A stretch of 64,000 nucleotides of DNA from Oikopleura dioica (Eukaryota > Chordata > Appendicularia > Copelata > Oikopleuridae). The notes beneath the pieces were generated by a model. The model did no database searches. It was not told the origin of the DNA and worked only from the letters and a program-made list of their open reading frames with translations. Shown here piece by piece: positions 43,720 to 53,174 of this stretch. Position numbers and translations under genes: made by a program. Within the stretch, counting starts at the first letter, position 1. Every line of letters begins with the position of its first letter. The stretch spans positions 14,705,208 through 14,769,207 of the forward strand of contig OU015568.1 of the NCBI GenBank assembly GCA_907165135.1, given 5' to 3'.

Positions 43720-43923
43720 CGCGCCCGTTAATGAATCATTAGCGTTGACGCGCATTTCAGCGGCGCGCGAGTAAATTTTGGCGCACGCGGAAAAGTTAGG
43801 AAAGAAATTTGGAAACGCGGGGAACGCGAGGAAGCGTAAATTTTGGGTGTTTTAGAAAAGTTAGGAAACGGAAACTTGGGCGAAATACCACGAATTGCGC
43901 GGAAATTTAGGGGGGGGGTATGT
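43720..43923 (-). repeat. Right terminal inverted repeat of the giant element
   Basis: Inverted, diverged copy of 32,085-32,300. It ends GGGGGGGGGTATGT and is followed by TA. Confidence 0.7.
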
Positions 43924-44000
43924 TAGTTAATAAAAATTTCGATATTTTTCGAAAAGGGATTTTCTGAAAATCATTACCTAAGAGTGATGCGAAGGTATTA

Positions 44001-44976
44001 GCCATAGCTAGGGAAACTCGATGAAAATTGAGCTTTTTTCTGGGCTTAGTATACCGGGAGTAGAATACCTTTTTAGAAAGCTCAGAAGCTGTGGATCATT
44101 TTGACTATTGACAGTTTTGGGTTTAGATCATGCCTTGGGGGCATTTGGAGCCTCTAAAGTGCTGAAATTCGAGTACTTTCTGAATAGGGGATGAAAAAAG
44201 TGCCCGTTGGGACCTTTCAGAGAAGGCAACCTATCTAGGATTGTAGAGCAGACTCTGACGGTTCAGAATATGTGTTAAAAACCACCGGGACCCCCCCATT
44301 CCAGAGGCTCTAGAAGCCCTTGAAGTTGAGTAAGTCACGCGAAAATCGGTACTTTTTTCATAATAAGTGCCAAATTTTTATTTTCTCTATCTGCAATTGA
44401 TTTAAAAACGTTTAAATGGACTTAATGATGTTCAAAAATGCATTACTGGTCGTTCTAGCTCACTTTGGGAAGCTTTTTAAACAATTTTATTTTTTCTTAT
44501 AATTTGACACCAAGTGACCTCAAATGACCCCGAATGCATTTTTGAACATCATAAAGTCCATTTTAACGTTTTTAAATCAATTGCAGATAGAGAAAATAAA
44601 AATATGGCACTTATTATGAAGAAAGTACCGATTTTCGCTTGACTTCCTCAACTTCAAGGGCTTCTAGAGCCTCTGGAATCGGGGGGTCCCGGTGGTTTTC
44701 TACACATATTCTGAACCGTCAGAGCCTGTTCTACAATCCTAGATAGGTTGCCTTTTCTGAAAGGTCCCAACGGGCACTTTTTTCATCCCCTATTCAGAAA
44801 GTACCCGAATCTTAGCACTTTAGAGGCTCCAAATGCCCCCAGGGCATGACCTCAACCCCTACCTATCAATAGTCAAAATGATCCCCAGCTTCTGAGCTTT
44901 CTTAAAAGGTATTATACTCCCGGTTTACTTACCCCAGAAAAAAGCTCAATTTTCATCGAGTTTCCCTAGCCATAGC
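44001..44976. mobile_element. Foldback (long inverted repeat) element, 444-bp arms
   Basis: 44,001-44,444 and 44,533-44,976 are inverted copies at roughly 90% identity, separated by an 88-base spacer. The pairing is in register over the whole length: position sums are constant at 88,977 both at the tips and next to the spacer. The tips are GCCATAGCTAGGG and CCCTAGCCATAGC. GAAGGTATTA on the left (43,991-44,000) and GAAGGTTAAT on the right (44,977-44,986) could be an imperfect 9-10-bp target duplication, as in Mutator-like elements. No coding capacity seen. Confidence 0.88.
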
Positions 44977-45029
44977 GAAGGTTAATCCGGAAAGACCTAA
45001 ATCGAATGTCAACGAAAATCAACTCGAAG

Positions 45030-46305
45030 CCAGAAGTCCTACCCGGCGCAATTTCCACGTGATTCGCCTTAAAACCGCTGCAAGTGACTCCATTGAACGA
45101 CAACGAAAAAGAAAGGAAGAAAACTATCATCGGTGCATTGCAGCCAACATGACCAGCAAGAGCGATCGAACTGCCAGCCACGCAAAGCCCACTCGTAGAC
45201 ATTATTTTTCTAACCGTTGTAGTCTTCATTTGCCGCTGGCCGACAAGGAAATCGGACACTATTCCGGAAAGAAGCGTCATGACGGGATTCAAAAGCGCTG
45301 GAATGGCAGCTAGAAACATTTTATACAAATCTGTTTAGTATTTATTCACTTACTTAGAATCGCAGCAGATTCGATGTTAAAATGAATTTGCTCGTGCAAG
45401 TAACTCGGCATGTAGCTTGACATGACAAAAATTCCATAATTTCCGGCGCCATGAGCGAGAATAATTGCCCAAACTGGAACGCTCGTCATAATACTTGCCC
45501 ACGGAATTGTTAATCGTTCATTTTTCGTTCCATTTCTTTCGGAAGTTATCAGAGTGAGCTCTTCTTGTGAGATTTTTTTATGCTCTGCTGGCGTGTCGAA
45601 GCAAAAGTACCCGAGAGCTGCTGCAAATAACATCGAAACAGCACCTGTAAAGTAGAAAATGGATTGCCATCCGAGTTCTTTCGCCAGCCAGCCATCAATT
45701 GGGTAGGTCACGGCCATTCCGATTCCCGCTCCCGCAAATTGAATCGACACAAGTCGGCTAAGCTCCTTTGAAGGCGCCCAGCTCCCCCACAGACCCATGA
45801 AAACAGGGTAGATGCAGCCCTGTAAGAAACCGATGAGCACTCGAACGAAGATGAAAAATTTGACTGCAAGCGCGTCTTCCAGCTGGAGAATGACACAGGG
45901 AATAAGAGAGGTCAAGAATCCAGTGGCGAAAAATGATATCGTCAGTGTTTTAACATGTCCGTATTTTTGGCCCGCCCAGGCGCCTGGAATCTGCATAATC
46001 GTGTAACCGATGTAGTACGCGCCAAGAATCTGGCCTTTTGATTTTTCATCCCAGGCGTATCGGACTTGCTCTTCTTCGTTCTCGTGAACATCTATTGATA
46101 TATTTCCGCTTATTGGTTTATATGGACAAACTGTCTTTTCTTCGATCGTAGAAGAGTTTAGAAAATTTGATCTCTCTTGAACATGGTTTATCTCGACCAT
46201 CTGAACGATCGCAATCGAGACATTTCCTCGAAGAGAATAGACATTGAAGGTTGAGAAGAATGCGAAGATTGCTTTTGAAGACTTTTTTGACTGACAACTT
46301 ATCAA
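45030..46305 (-). CDS. SLC17 family anion transporter (sialin/VGLUT-like), 3' truncated
   Basis: Major facilitator of the SLC17 branch. Reading from 46,305: a first helix with FNVYSLRGNVSIAIVQM, an extracellular loop with N-glycosylation sites, YAWDEKSKGQILGAYYIGYTIMQIPGAWAGQKYG (the SLC17 signature region), GLWGSWAPSKELSRL, QFAGAGIGMAVTYPIDGWLA and the second-half helices ending SFNGVTCSGFKANHVEIAPG. An intron joins 45,343 to 45,311. After HVEIAPG a GT donor follows, and the remaining two to three helices of the family are missing; the sequence runs into the foldback element at 44,976. The gene is therefore either broken or has its last exons outside the visible area. Confidence 0.85.
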
Positions 46306-46743
46306 ATAAGATGAGGTTTTTTTTCAATATTTATTGCTAAAAAATGTGAAGTAACTGATCTGATTCTAACCCTAACCCTAACTATCTCATATTGAATTGT
46401 GAAGCCTCTGTTCCTAGAATATATCTCTTTGGCAAGGATCCCATTGTCTCTACTGGAAGGATTCGCGTTTCAAAAGTACGTTTACGAAGGTAGTTGCTCC
46501 CTCTAACAAGGTATGTCGAAGCAGATCTTATCAAGATAATGACAGAGGCATTGATCAATGGCAAATTCCCGTGGAGGGAACTTTTGGTGTGCCTTCAAGT
46601 CAATCCGCTGTCCTATCAATCCGAAAAGGCTAAGAACCACATGAGTTGTTCTTTTTGTTGAGATATACAACAGTTTTGATTAAGAGATTTTGACATCGAA
46701 CCTTGTTCAAGTCTCGAGTCGTCAAAAGCGAGCTGACAAAAAT
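46306..46743. other. Divergent spacer with a short telomeric repeat
   Basis: Spacer between the SLC17-like (-) and MFSD8-like (+) genes. It contains TAACCCTAACCCTAAC at about 46,367-46,382. No gene is seen in the rest, although 46,440-46,640 has an open + strand stretch of unknown meaning. Confidence 0.5.
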
Positions 46744-48328
46744 ATGCTTTGTAATTTTAAAAGAGAAAAGTTGGCGAAGAACGCGAGTTTATTAGTCTAC
46801 TACTTGGTTTTTTTCTTTATTGGGTTCGATCTGACTATACACTTACCAGGACTGTATAGCTATCTTATTTTCATCGGCTCAGATGGAGCTTATTTTTCGG
46901 AAAGGTTAAAAAACTTTAAGCGTTTAGCGTTAATCCAGTTACCTTTTTTAACTTATAAAAAGTACACAATCGCCATGTTCGCATTTGGAACACTTATTGG
47001 TGGCCCCTTGTTCGGCTACTGTTTTGATCGATACTGGAAATTTCAAAAATTAATAACTGCTTTTGGATTATTCTGCATATTTATTGGTAGCTTCTTATTT
47101 ATCTTGCAGAACGACATTGCGATTCTTTTTGGAAGATTTTTAGCAGGAATCGGCGCTGGGATAGAAGGAGGCATTGTTGGATTGATTTCAAAATCAAGCA
47201 AACCCGCTTCGAGGTCCAAGAAGATAAGTATTCTATATGGCCAAGGCGCTCAAAAAGACATTTGACGCTAATATCAGATATTTTCTAAAAGATTTTTTTT
47301 GTTGGGAGCCTTTGAAAAGACTTAAACAACTGGGAATTCTCCTTGGTCCCTTGACTTTCTCGATTTTTCTCAGCGGAATCGAAAATAAATGCTTGAAGAG
47401 AAAGTCAAAAGATAGTGAGCTTTGCATAATTGGGATCAATAATCACAATTCAACCGGATATTTTGAAATGATTTTCTCTGGAATACTCCTTCTAAGTGCT
47501 TTATTATTCGCTCAAACTCACGAAACGAAGCAAATTCAGCTGAAAACAGAAGAAACGTCGGTTTCAGAGATGAAATTTCGTCAAGTCAAACCTTTTCAAG
47601 TCATCAATGAAATTTCCGTCGTTTGTTGGTTCTCCACTATGACACTCTTTTTATTACAGTCATCGACAGAAGCGATTCTGCCTCAGTTTACAAAGTACTT
47701 TCTTGCCTTTGGTCCTGTGGAAAACTCTTATGTTTATGCAATTGCTGGAGGGAGTTCGATTTTCGGATTTGTAGGAAGATATTAAAATATTAATCCCTCC
47801 AAAGTTTTGGGGTAGGGTTATGGTTGGTTAGGGTTAGGGCTAGGGTTAGGGTTGGCCATAAAAGTTTGGACTCAAATTTTTTGAGTCAAAAGAGTTGAAT
47901 TTCTAATATCTTATAAAGTTCTTGCGATGATAGTGAAATGCCTCAAACCTCGCCAAATCCTGCTAATTGGACTTTTCTCCGAGCTCTTTGTCTCGATTAC
48001 TTTTATTTTCCTCCTTTTCTGGGTCGATTTTCAAGCTCCTTGGTTTATTCCAATCGCCCCAATTATTGGAAATCTCTTCAGCGGCCAAATCTTCGCAGCA
48101 TGCAAATCATTTGCCCCGATTTATACTCTCAATGCTTCCCTATTCACTCTGGCCGGTAGTTTTGTCCTTATTAGTTGGAGAATTCTGAATATCGATACTG
48201 TTCAATTTCATCATCAAAAAAACGAGGGACTTGAAAACTCGGCTTACGAAGAGGAGGTTTCGATGAAGCCTTCTTCAGTCGTCACGAAAAAGAAAGTTTG
48301 TAATGATATCTGCGAAGAAAAAGTGTGA
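46744..48328 (+). CDS. Major facilitator transporter, MFSD8/CLN7-like
   Basis: Twelve-helix transporter. The first half contains LVYYLVFFFIGFDLTIHLPGLY, AFGTLIGGPLFGYCFDRYW and FGRFLAGIGAGIEGGIVGLI, matching the layout of MFSD8 (M-x-ASPIFG, GLLGIGAGN). After a loop and intron comes GILLGPLTFSIFLSGIE, then helices of the second half and a polar C-terminal tail ending ICEEKV. MFSD8 is a lysosomal chloride channel/transporter-like protein mutated in CLN7 disease in humans; assignment is by segment similarity only. The intron at about 47,771-47,918 holds telomere-like repeats, and with GT-AG borders it shifts the frame by one base, so either a base is wrong or the borders are non-canonical. The total length is short for the family. 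Confidence 0.6.
47812..47858 (+). repeat. Interstitial telomere-like repeats in the MFSD8-like intron
   Basis: About seven degenerate TTAGGG units in one orientation (for example TTAGGGTTAGGGCTAGGG), inside an intron. Confidence 0.8.
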
Positions 48329-48424
48329 GCTGTAAACAGTGTTAGAGATACCCTGTCCTATTGATTGTCTCAAACCTGACAAGCTATTTATTCAATTATC
48401 AAAAACTAGCTCTAAAAATTAAGA

Positions 48425-50458
48425 ATGTCGACTTATTTAGACATTCCGAACATGATCGCGAAAATGATCGTCCAAAAGACCGAAATCATTAGTGGACTTG
48501 AGTTGGAACACGTTTTGGCGGCAGTGATGAACTGGAAAGTCGGGATTGGCCTTGGCGCCACCTGGTTTTTGTTTCGCAGAATGAGAAATCGGAAAGAATA
48601 TCACCATTTGAGCGAATATGAATATGGGCAGTACAAGAAGGTTCCTGAATGGCTTCCTTCAATCAACGGACGAGTTCTTCATTTCCTTGCATGGATTTGT
48701 AATACACAGGTATCGATAGATATTTAGGGATCCAGAGAACCCAATTTCGTTAAGTTTGGTGATCTTTTCATCAATGAGATCATAATGGCAGTCGTTGGCC
48801 TTCCTAAATTCAGAACGCTAAAGCTTGATGAAGCCCCAACATACTTCCCGTTTGCGCCGCATAATCTTCCCGTGGCGAGTTCTGGAGAGCCTGTCGACAT
48901 TTCCGGCCTGATAAAAGCCCATCGAGAGTTAGCCCAAGACCCGAGCGAGTTTCGTTATCGATCCGCGCTCGAGTACGTGCAAGCGTATCAAAATCGCAAG
49001 TTTACGCCGACAGATATTGCTGAGCGAATCGTCGAGACGATCAAGAGAACGAATTCGAAGCTGAGAATTCTTGTTGACTGGCATCCAGAAATGATTCTTG
49101 AGCAAGCGCGAAACTCAACGACGCGATACATGTCTGGAAAAGTATTGTCCCCGCTTGATGGAACCTTTTGCGTAGTCAAGGACCTTTTTTCTGTGGTCAG
49201 CTATTGCAGAAGAGGCGGGCTTGGTTTCATCGACACAACTGAAGATACGGACGATATTATTATCAAAAAAATTCGCGAGGCTGGAATCATCATCGTCGGA
49301 ATATCAAACATGACAGAGCTTGGCATGTCCGTTTTTGGTGCGAATCCTTCGCCTCATCATGGAACTTGCAGGAATCCGATCAACACCGACTACTATCCAG
49401 GAGGCAGCTCAAGTGGAACTGCAGCGGCTGTTTGCTCTGGCCTTGTCCCATTCGGAATCGGTTCCGACGGCGGAGGATCGATCAGAATGCCTTGTTGCCA
49501 TACTGGCATTATTGGCCTGAAGACAACTTTTTCCAGAATCTCCTCTAATTTGTATTCAAAATCGAAGACGTGCTGTAGCACAGTTTGTACCATCGGACCC
49601 GTTGCCTCGAACATTATCGATCTTGCGCTCCTTTACCAAGTTCTAGCTGGCCCTGTCCGAGGCGACGCCTTTTCAATGGCCCAGCCAAAAGTAGAAGTGC
49701 CCCAAGAACTGACTCCTAATCTCGACGGCATCAAGATCGGCGTGGATTGGAAATGGGCCGGGCTTTCTCGCGCAGAAGTGTTCAAGAATTTCAAGCAAAA
49801 AATCGACTTTTGGCTGAGCGCGGCGCCGAAATTATTGCGATCGAAGTTCCAGAACTAAATTACATTAATACTGGTCATTTGATCTCCATTCTCTCAGAAG
49901 GATGCGACAAGGCGGCCGAGCTTATAAACAAGCAGCGGAAAATTTCTCCAGACAATGCCGTCATTTTGAATGCCGGAAGCGCGAAAGTCACAGCTACCGA
50001 CTTTCTCCTAGCTGCAAAATATCGGACGAGACTGATGACCTACTTGAAGGGCTTGTTCAAGACCATCGATGTTATTGCCAATCCTACTTGCGCTCAGACT
50101 GCGGAACGAATTCTTGAAAGTGATGAATCGGGCTGCTGGAAGTTTGGAGCTACCCTCAGGTTTTCTAAGTTTTTCGGCTGCTTTATTTACATAATTTTAT
50201 ATTTCTCAGGTACATGATGTATGTGAAACTGGCGAATTACTCGGGTATTCCATCAATAACGGTTCCATCTGGATTTGCGCCCAACGGATTGCCAACTGGA
50301 ATCATGCTTTCGGTAAATATCGAAATCATCTCTGTAAAATTAACCCTGAGTTTTAGGGAAACTGGTATTCTGAAGAAGTACTTTTCAAAATCGGCCATGT
50401 TCTTGATCTTGACCACAAACGCGAAAAACCAGAAGTTTTTACCGACCTGTTGCAGTGA
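48425..50458 (+). CDS. FAAH: Fatty-acid amide hydrolase (FAAH), amidase signature family
   Basis: Membrane-associated serine hydrolase that degrades anandamide and other fatty-acid amides. It shows an N-terminal membrane segment (GIGLGATWFLF), then the amidase signature with the catalytic Lys in GTFCVVKDLF, the cis-Ser in YYPGGSSSGTAAA and the nucleophile Ser region GIGSDGGGSIRMP. The C-terminal part has PTCAQTAERI, SGIPSITVPSGFAPNGLPTGI and GHVLD. Introns read at about 48,715-48,785, 50,160-50,210 and 50,314-50,357. The frame slips at 49,797-49,802, where one A is missing from an A run before NRLLAERGAE. The product ends EVFTDLLQ and its stop codon TGA (50,456-50,458) is formed by the first three bases of an LTR insertion. 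Confidence 0.92.
50452..50455. repeat. Left target-site duplication (GCAG) of the LTR retroelement
   Basis: GCAG directly before the left LTR is repeated directly after the right LTR at 59,499-59,502. Confidence 0.85.
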
Positions 50459-50682
50459 TATACTTGGCTCTTGCGTATATATATTTCTTGATTCAACTGG
50501 TGAAAAAGTCGTCCAACTTATACAAGCTCACTTTATTGAATGATCCTAAATGGATCTTGCACAGGGAAGAGCGCGGGAAAAGCAGCTGATTAAGGTGCGC
50601 ACAGTTGATAAAGAGCGGAAGTGTGCTAATTAATCTAGGTTGCCCGGGAGATTAATTGAGGACTTTATGTCAACACACATCA
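50456..50682 (-). repeat. 3' LTR (left copy)
   Basis: 227 bp, TG...CA ends, matching 59,272-59,498 base for base as far as I can compare. It supplies the stop codon of the host FAAH gene in the opposite orientation. Confidence 0.95.
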
Positions 50683-50695
50683 CCCACCCCCAGCT
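50683..50695 (-). other. Polypurine tract
   Basis: Reads AAGCTGGGGGTGGG on the - strand, immediately upstream of the 3' LTR, the position of the plus-strand primer of retroelements. Confidence 0.75.
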
Positions 50696-51433
50696 TTTTA
50701 GAGCTGTAGAAAGGTTAAGAAATACACACACACATTGACTGGATATATTTTGACTGGCACGAGCGGTAAAGTTTTACAGGGTAGTATAAGAGTAAAAGTT
50801 GAAGAACAGATTTCTTTGATACAGTAATATTTCGTCGTTTTCTTGTCTAAGGAGTAGTTTTCTCGTTGAAGAATTGTTCGAGGAAGTTTGCATCGTTGAA
50901 AAGGCACACACACACACAATAGAAGAACAAAGAGATTTTAAGGAAAAGTGGGTTGAGTATAAGATGTCTAGAGCTATTGATAAAAGTGATTATGATATTG
51001 AAGATTGCAATAATCAAAGCGGAGTACAGGGTTGACCAAGCGATTTACTTAACATTCTTTATCCAACATACATAAGTTGAACTGTAAAACGCTAGACCTG
51101 GCTAATTTCTAATTCTAGTGTCCGATCAGAGCAATTAACCCCCGCCTTTACCCAAAGGCCGCTCATATGGGTCGGTCAGCGTGGAGTTATTTTCCGCGAT
51201 AAAAATAAGGAGTGTTAAGTGGTATCGAGGAAAGTCCGTTCTGCAACCGTTACGTATACAGAGCCAGACTTGCCGTCAACCAAGTCTCTCCCGCCCCCCT
51301 CTTTAATAAAATCGGACAAAAAAAAACTCTATTTATAACTAGTTAACCAGGCTCTCCAGAGGTAGGACTCGAAGTGGCTTGACTCCATCAAAAAAAAGAA
51401 GTTGGACGTGGGTGTGAACTTAACGGTGCTAGC
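50696..51433. other. Non-coding 3' region of the retroelement
   Basis: About 740 bases between env stop and polypurine tract. It contains two short AC-dinucleotide runs (about 50,723 and 50,905), otherwise no frame or structure I can support. Confidence 0.5.
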
Positions 51434-53164
51434 TTACACAAGTGGTTGAAGATGTTTATTAATCGCTTTGTCAAGTCCGCGTACTCGCCTGCAGAACATG
51501 CAAGTGAAGAGGGTCAGGGTTAAGAAAGTAAAAAGAATAAGGATACCGTTGGAGATTAGAGATATGGATTTTGATCGAGTAAAGTTGTCGTCCACCACAT
51601 CCTCCAAGTCATCGAGACGGTCCTCGACGTCATCAGCGAAGTCGTTGTGGTCAAGGTCAACGGCGCTGAAGGTGAAGTTGTTCCTTGCACCTCTAAAGTC
51701 GATCTTGGTGTTGTCAGACGTCACAATGCTTGTTTTTGGGATCTTGATGAGCTGCTGCGATCCGGAACAAAAGACTTCCTGGTCCAAGCTTGTTTCAGGG
51801 AAATATTTGAAGCCAGTGAAAGTATCGTGGGCCGATCCGATGTCGGACAAGACTGTTCTGTTTCTCAGGATTGCTTTCTCTGCCGCGTAAACGATGAGTC
51901 CATTCTTGTCGAAGGCGAATGAGCAGGTTGCTTTTGTAGCAGTTCTCCGGATGTTGCAATTCTGGACATCGCGGAGACAGGAAGCGCTTGAGATTGCTGA
52001 GTGCCGGCAGATCATGTTTTTGCGAGCGCTTAAACAGCTAAAGCGGTCAACTTCGTAAAACTCGTTCTGGATCAATGTTGCAAACGGGGCAATGTCCGGG
52101 GCGATCAGGAAGTTCTCGTCAGTTGAAGGGTCCATTGTGATGATTCCAAAGGAGTTCGCATGATACAGTCGTGTTGGCGCGGACTCGATGACTGGGAAAG
52201 AGAGCTGGATGTGGATGTCGAGAGAGTTTTCAGTGATGTTCAGCCCGTAGAGTTCAGGCTTTAATTCCTGTGGGAATTCTCTCAGCATGTTCTCACAGTA
52301 TCGCTCGCACATTTCCGGTTCCAGAGCAATGCATGATCCCCAACACGCAGACGTAAAGAGTCTGTTCCATTCCACACGGCTCGGAATCAATCCTTGCTCC
52401 AGACTTGCGACTTGATAATCCATCTCCTCCATGAATTTGTCCACGGTGATCCGGGCCCAGTCCTCGAATCGAGCTTCCAACATCCGGTTATTGAGTCGGC
52501 AAATATCGTTGTCGATTCTCGCAAGCTGGTCCTGTGTTGCATTGAGATTGACTTGGACGGCGCTCTGGAGCTTCGCGAAGTTTCGTGTGAGTTTATCCAA
52601 GTTCTTTCCTTGATGAAGAGATACAGATCGAAGCTTGGCGATGTCGTTCGTATTTTTCAATTTAAGACCCAGGTTGGCTGCTGCCAGAACAAGAGCAGGA
52701 GCGCCGGCGAATCTTTTTCCCAGATGCGATTCGTGAGATCTTGCATATGCTGCTTGTGCTTTTAGCGACTGCAGTTCCAATCGAAATTTCCGTTCAATCA
52801 CATCCAGTAGGGCAAAAGTTCGCTTATCGGCGAGGTTTTCCGTGCATTCCCTCCTGTCCCAACGGTTGGCTTTGTAGTGTTTGATGCAGCGGTCGACGTC
52901 GCATTGTCCGGCGTCGACTCCAGGTTCCATTCTCAGGACGTCCAGCGGAAGGGGCCGACTGATGATGATATGATGATGGCTGCGTTGTCGCGACAGGAAG
53001 AGTCTGCCAGTCTCCTCGAGGAGAATTCCCCGCTCAGCACAGTAGATTCGGCAGAGCATCGGACCAGCGCGACGGCAAGGGTGAAGAAAAGCATTTCGTA
53101 AAGGTGCACTGTCTGAAAATCGGCGAGTTAACGTTGAGTCACGGCAAAACATCTGTATGTACAT
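51434..53164 (-). CDS. env: Env-like glycoprotein of the LTR retroelement
   Basis: Open frame of 576 residues downstream of pol and in a different frame. Visible features: a Cys-rich N-terminal half with N-glycosylation sites; a basic Lys-Arg pair at about residue 150 followed by a hydrophobic Ala/Leu-rich segment, the layout of a cleaved fusion glycoprotein; a helical region after it; many paired cysteines; and a C-terminal membrane helix (ISNGILILFTFLTLTLFTCMF) with a short basic cytosolic tail. The architecture recalls the envelope proteins of insect errantiviruses and related Ty3/gypsy elements. Expression probably needs a spliced subgenomic RNA. Whether it is functional cannot be told from sequence. 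Confidence 0.8.
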   Translation of the reverse strand: MYIQMFCRDSTLTRRFSDSAPLRNAFLHPCRRAGPMLCRIYCAERGILLEETGRLFLSRQRSHHHIIISRPLPLDVLRMEPGVDAGQCDVDRCIKHYKANRWDRRECTENLADKRTFALLDVIERKFRLELQSLKAQAAYARSHESHLGKRFAGAPALVLAAANLGLKLKNTNDIAKLRSVSLHQGKNLDKLTRNFAKLQSAVQVNLNATQDQLARIDNDICRLNNRMLEARFEDWARITVDKFMEEMDYQVASLEQGLIPSRVEWNRLFTSACWGSCIALEPEMCERYCENMLREFPQELKPELYGLNITENSLDIHIQLSFPVIESAPTRLYHANSFGIITMDPSTDENFLIAPDIAPFATLIQNEFYEVDRFSCLSARKNMICRHSAISSASCLRDVQNCNIRRTATKATCSFAFDKNGLIVYAAEKAILRNRTVLSDIGSAHDTFTGFKYFPETSLDQEVFCSGSQQLIKIPKTSIVTSDNTKIDFRGARNNFTFSAVDLDHNDFADDVEDRLDDLEDVVDDNFTRSKSISLISNGILILFTFLTLTLFTCMFCRRVRGLDKAINKHLQPLV

Positions 53165-53174
53165 GGAGAATAAA

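Larger units (their letters stand above)
32085..43923 (+). mobile_element. Giant (11.8 kb) pogo/Tigger-related transposon region with captured host gene fragments
   Basis: The tips ACATACCCCCCCC (left) and GGGGGGGTATGT (right) are inverted matches, each flanked by TA (32,083-32,084 and 43,924-43,925). About 200 bases of diverged inverted repeat lie inside each tip. The interior carries a + strand multi-exon DDE_1 transposase (32,933-39,778) and a + strand Ulp1/C48-like protease (about 39,900-41,131). Antisense to these are decayed pieces of at least six host genes: PIP5K and UGP2 in transposase intron 1, a small coiled-coil piece in the 36.4-kb intron, a KDM5-like PHD finger and OCRL in the 37.0-39.6-kb intron, then LC8 and a LIS1-like piece. 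A MITE is nested at 41,734-42,121. Treating the whole as one element is an inference; the two outer repeats could be independent insertions. Confidence 0.6.

Noticed and set aside
32085..43923. Polinton/Maverick interpretation of the giant element
   Set aside because: Size and a cysteine protease suggested it, but there is no DNA polymerase B, retroviral-type integrase or packaging ATPase; the only polynucleotidyl transferase is a pogo-type DDE_1 enzyme.
44966..45313. Open frame reading from the SLC17 exon into the foldback arm
   Set aside because: Similarity to the transporter ends at a splice donor; the rest is intron and repeat read-through.
46440..46640. Open + strand stretch upstream of the MFSD8-like gene
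   Set aside because: It is open for about 55 codons and hints at conserved sequence, but no start, splice signal or family could be supported.
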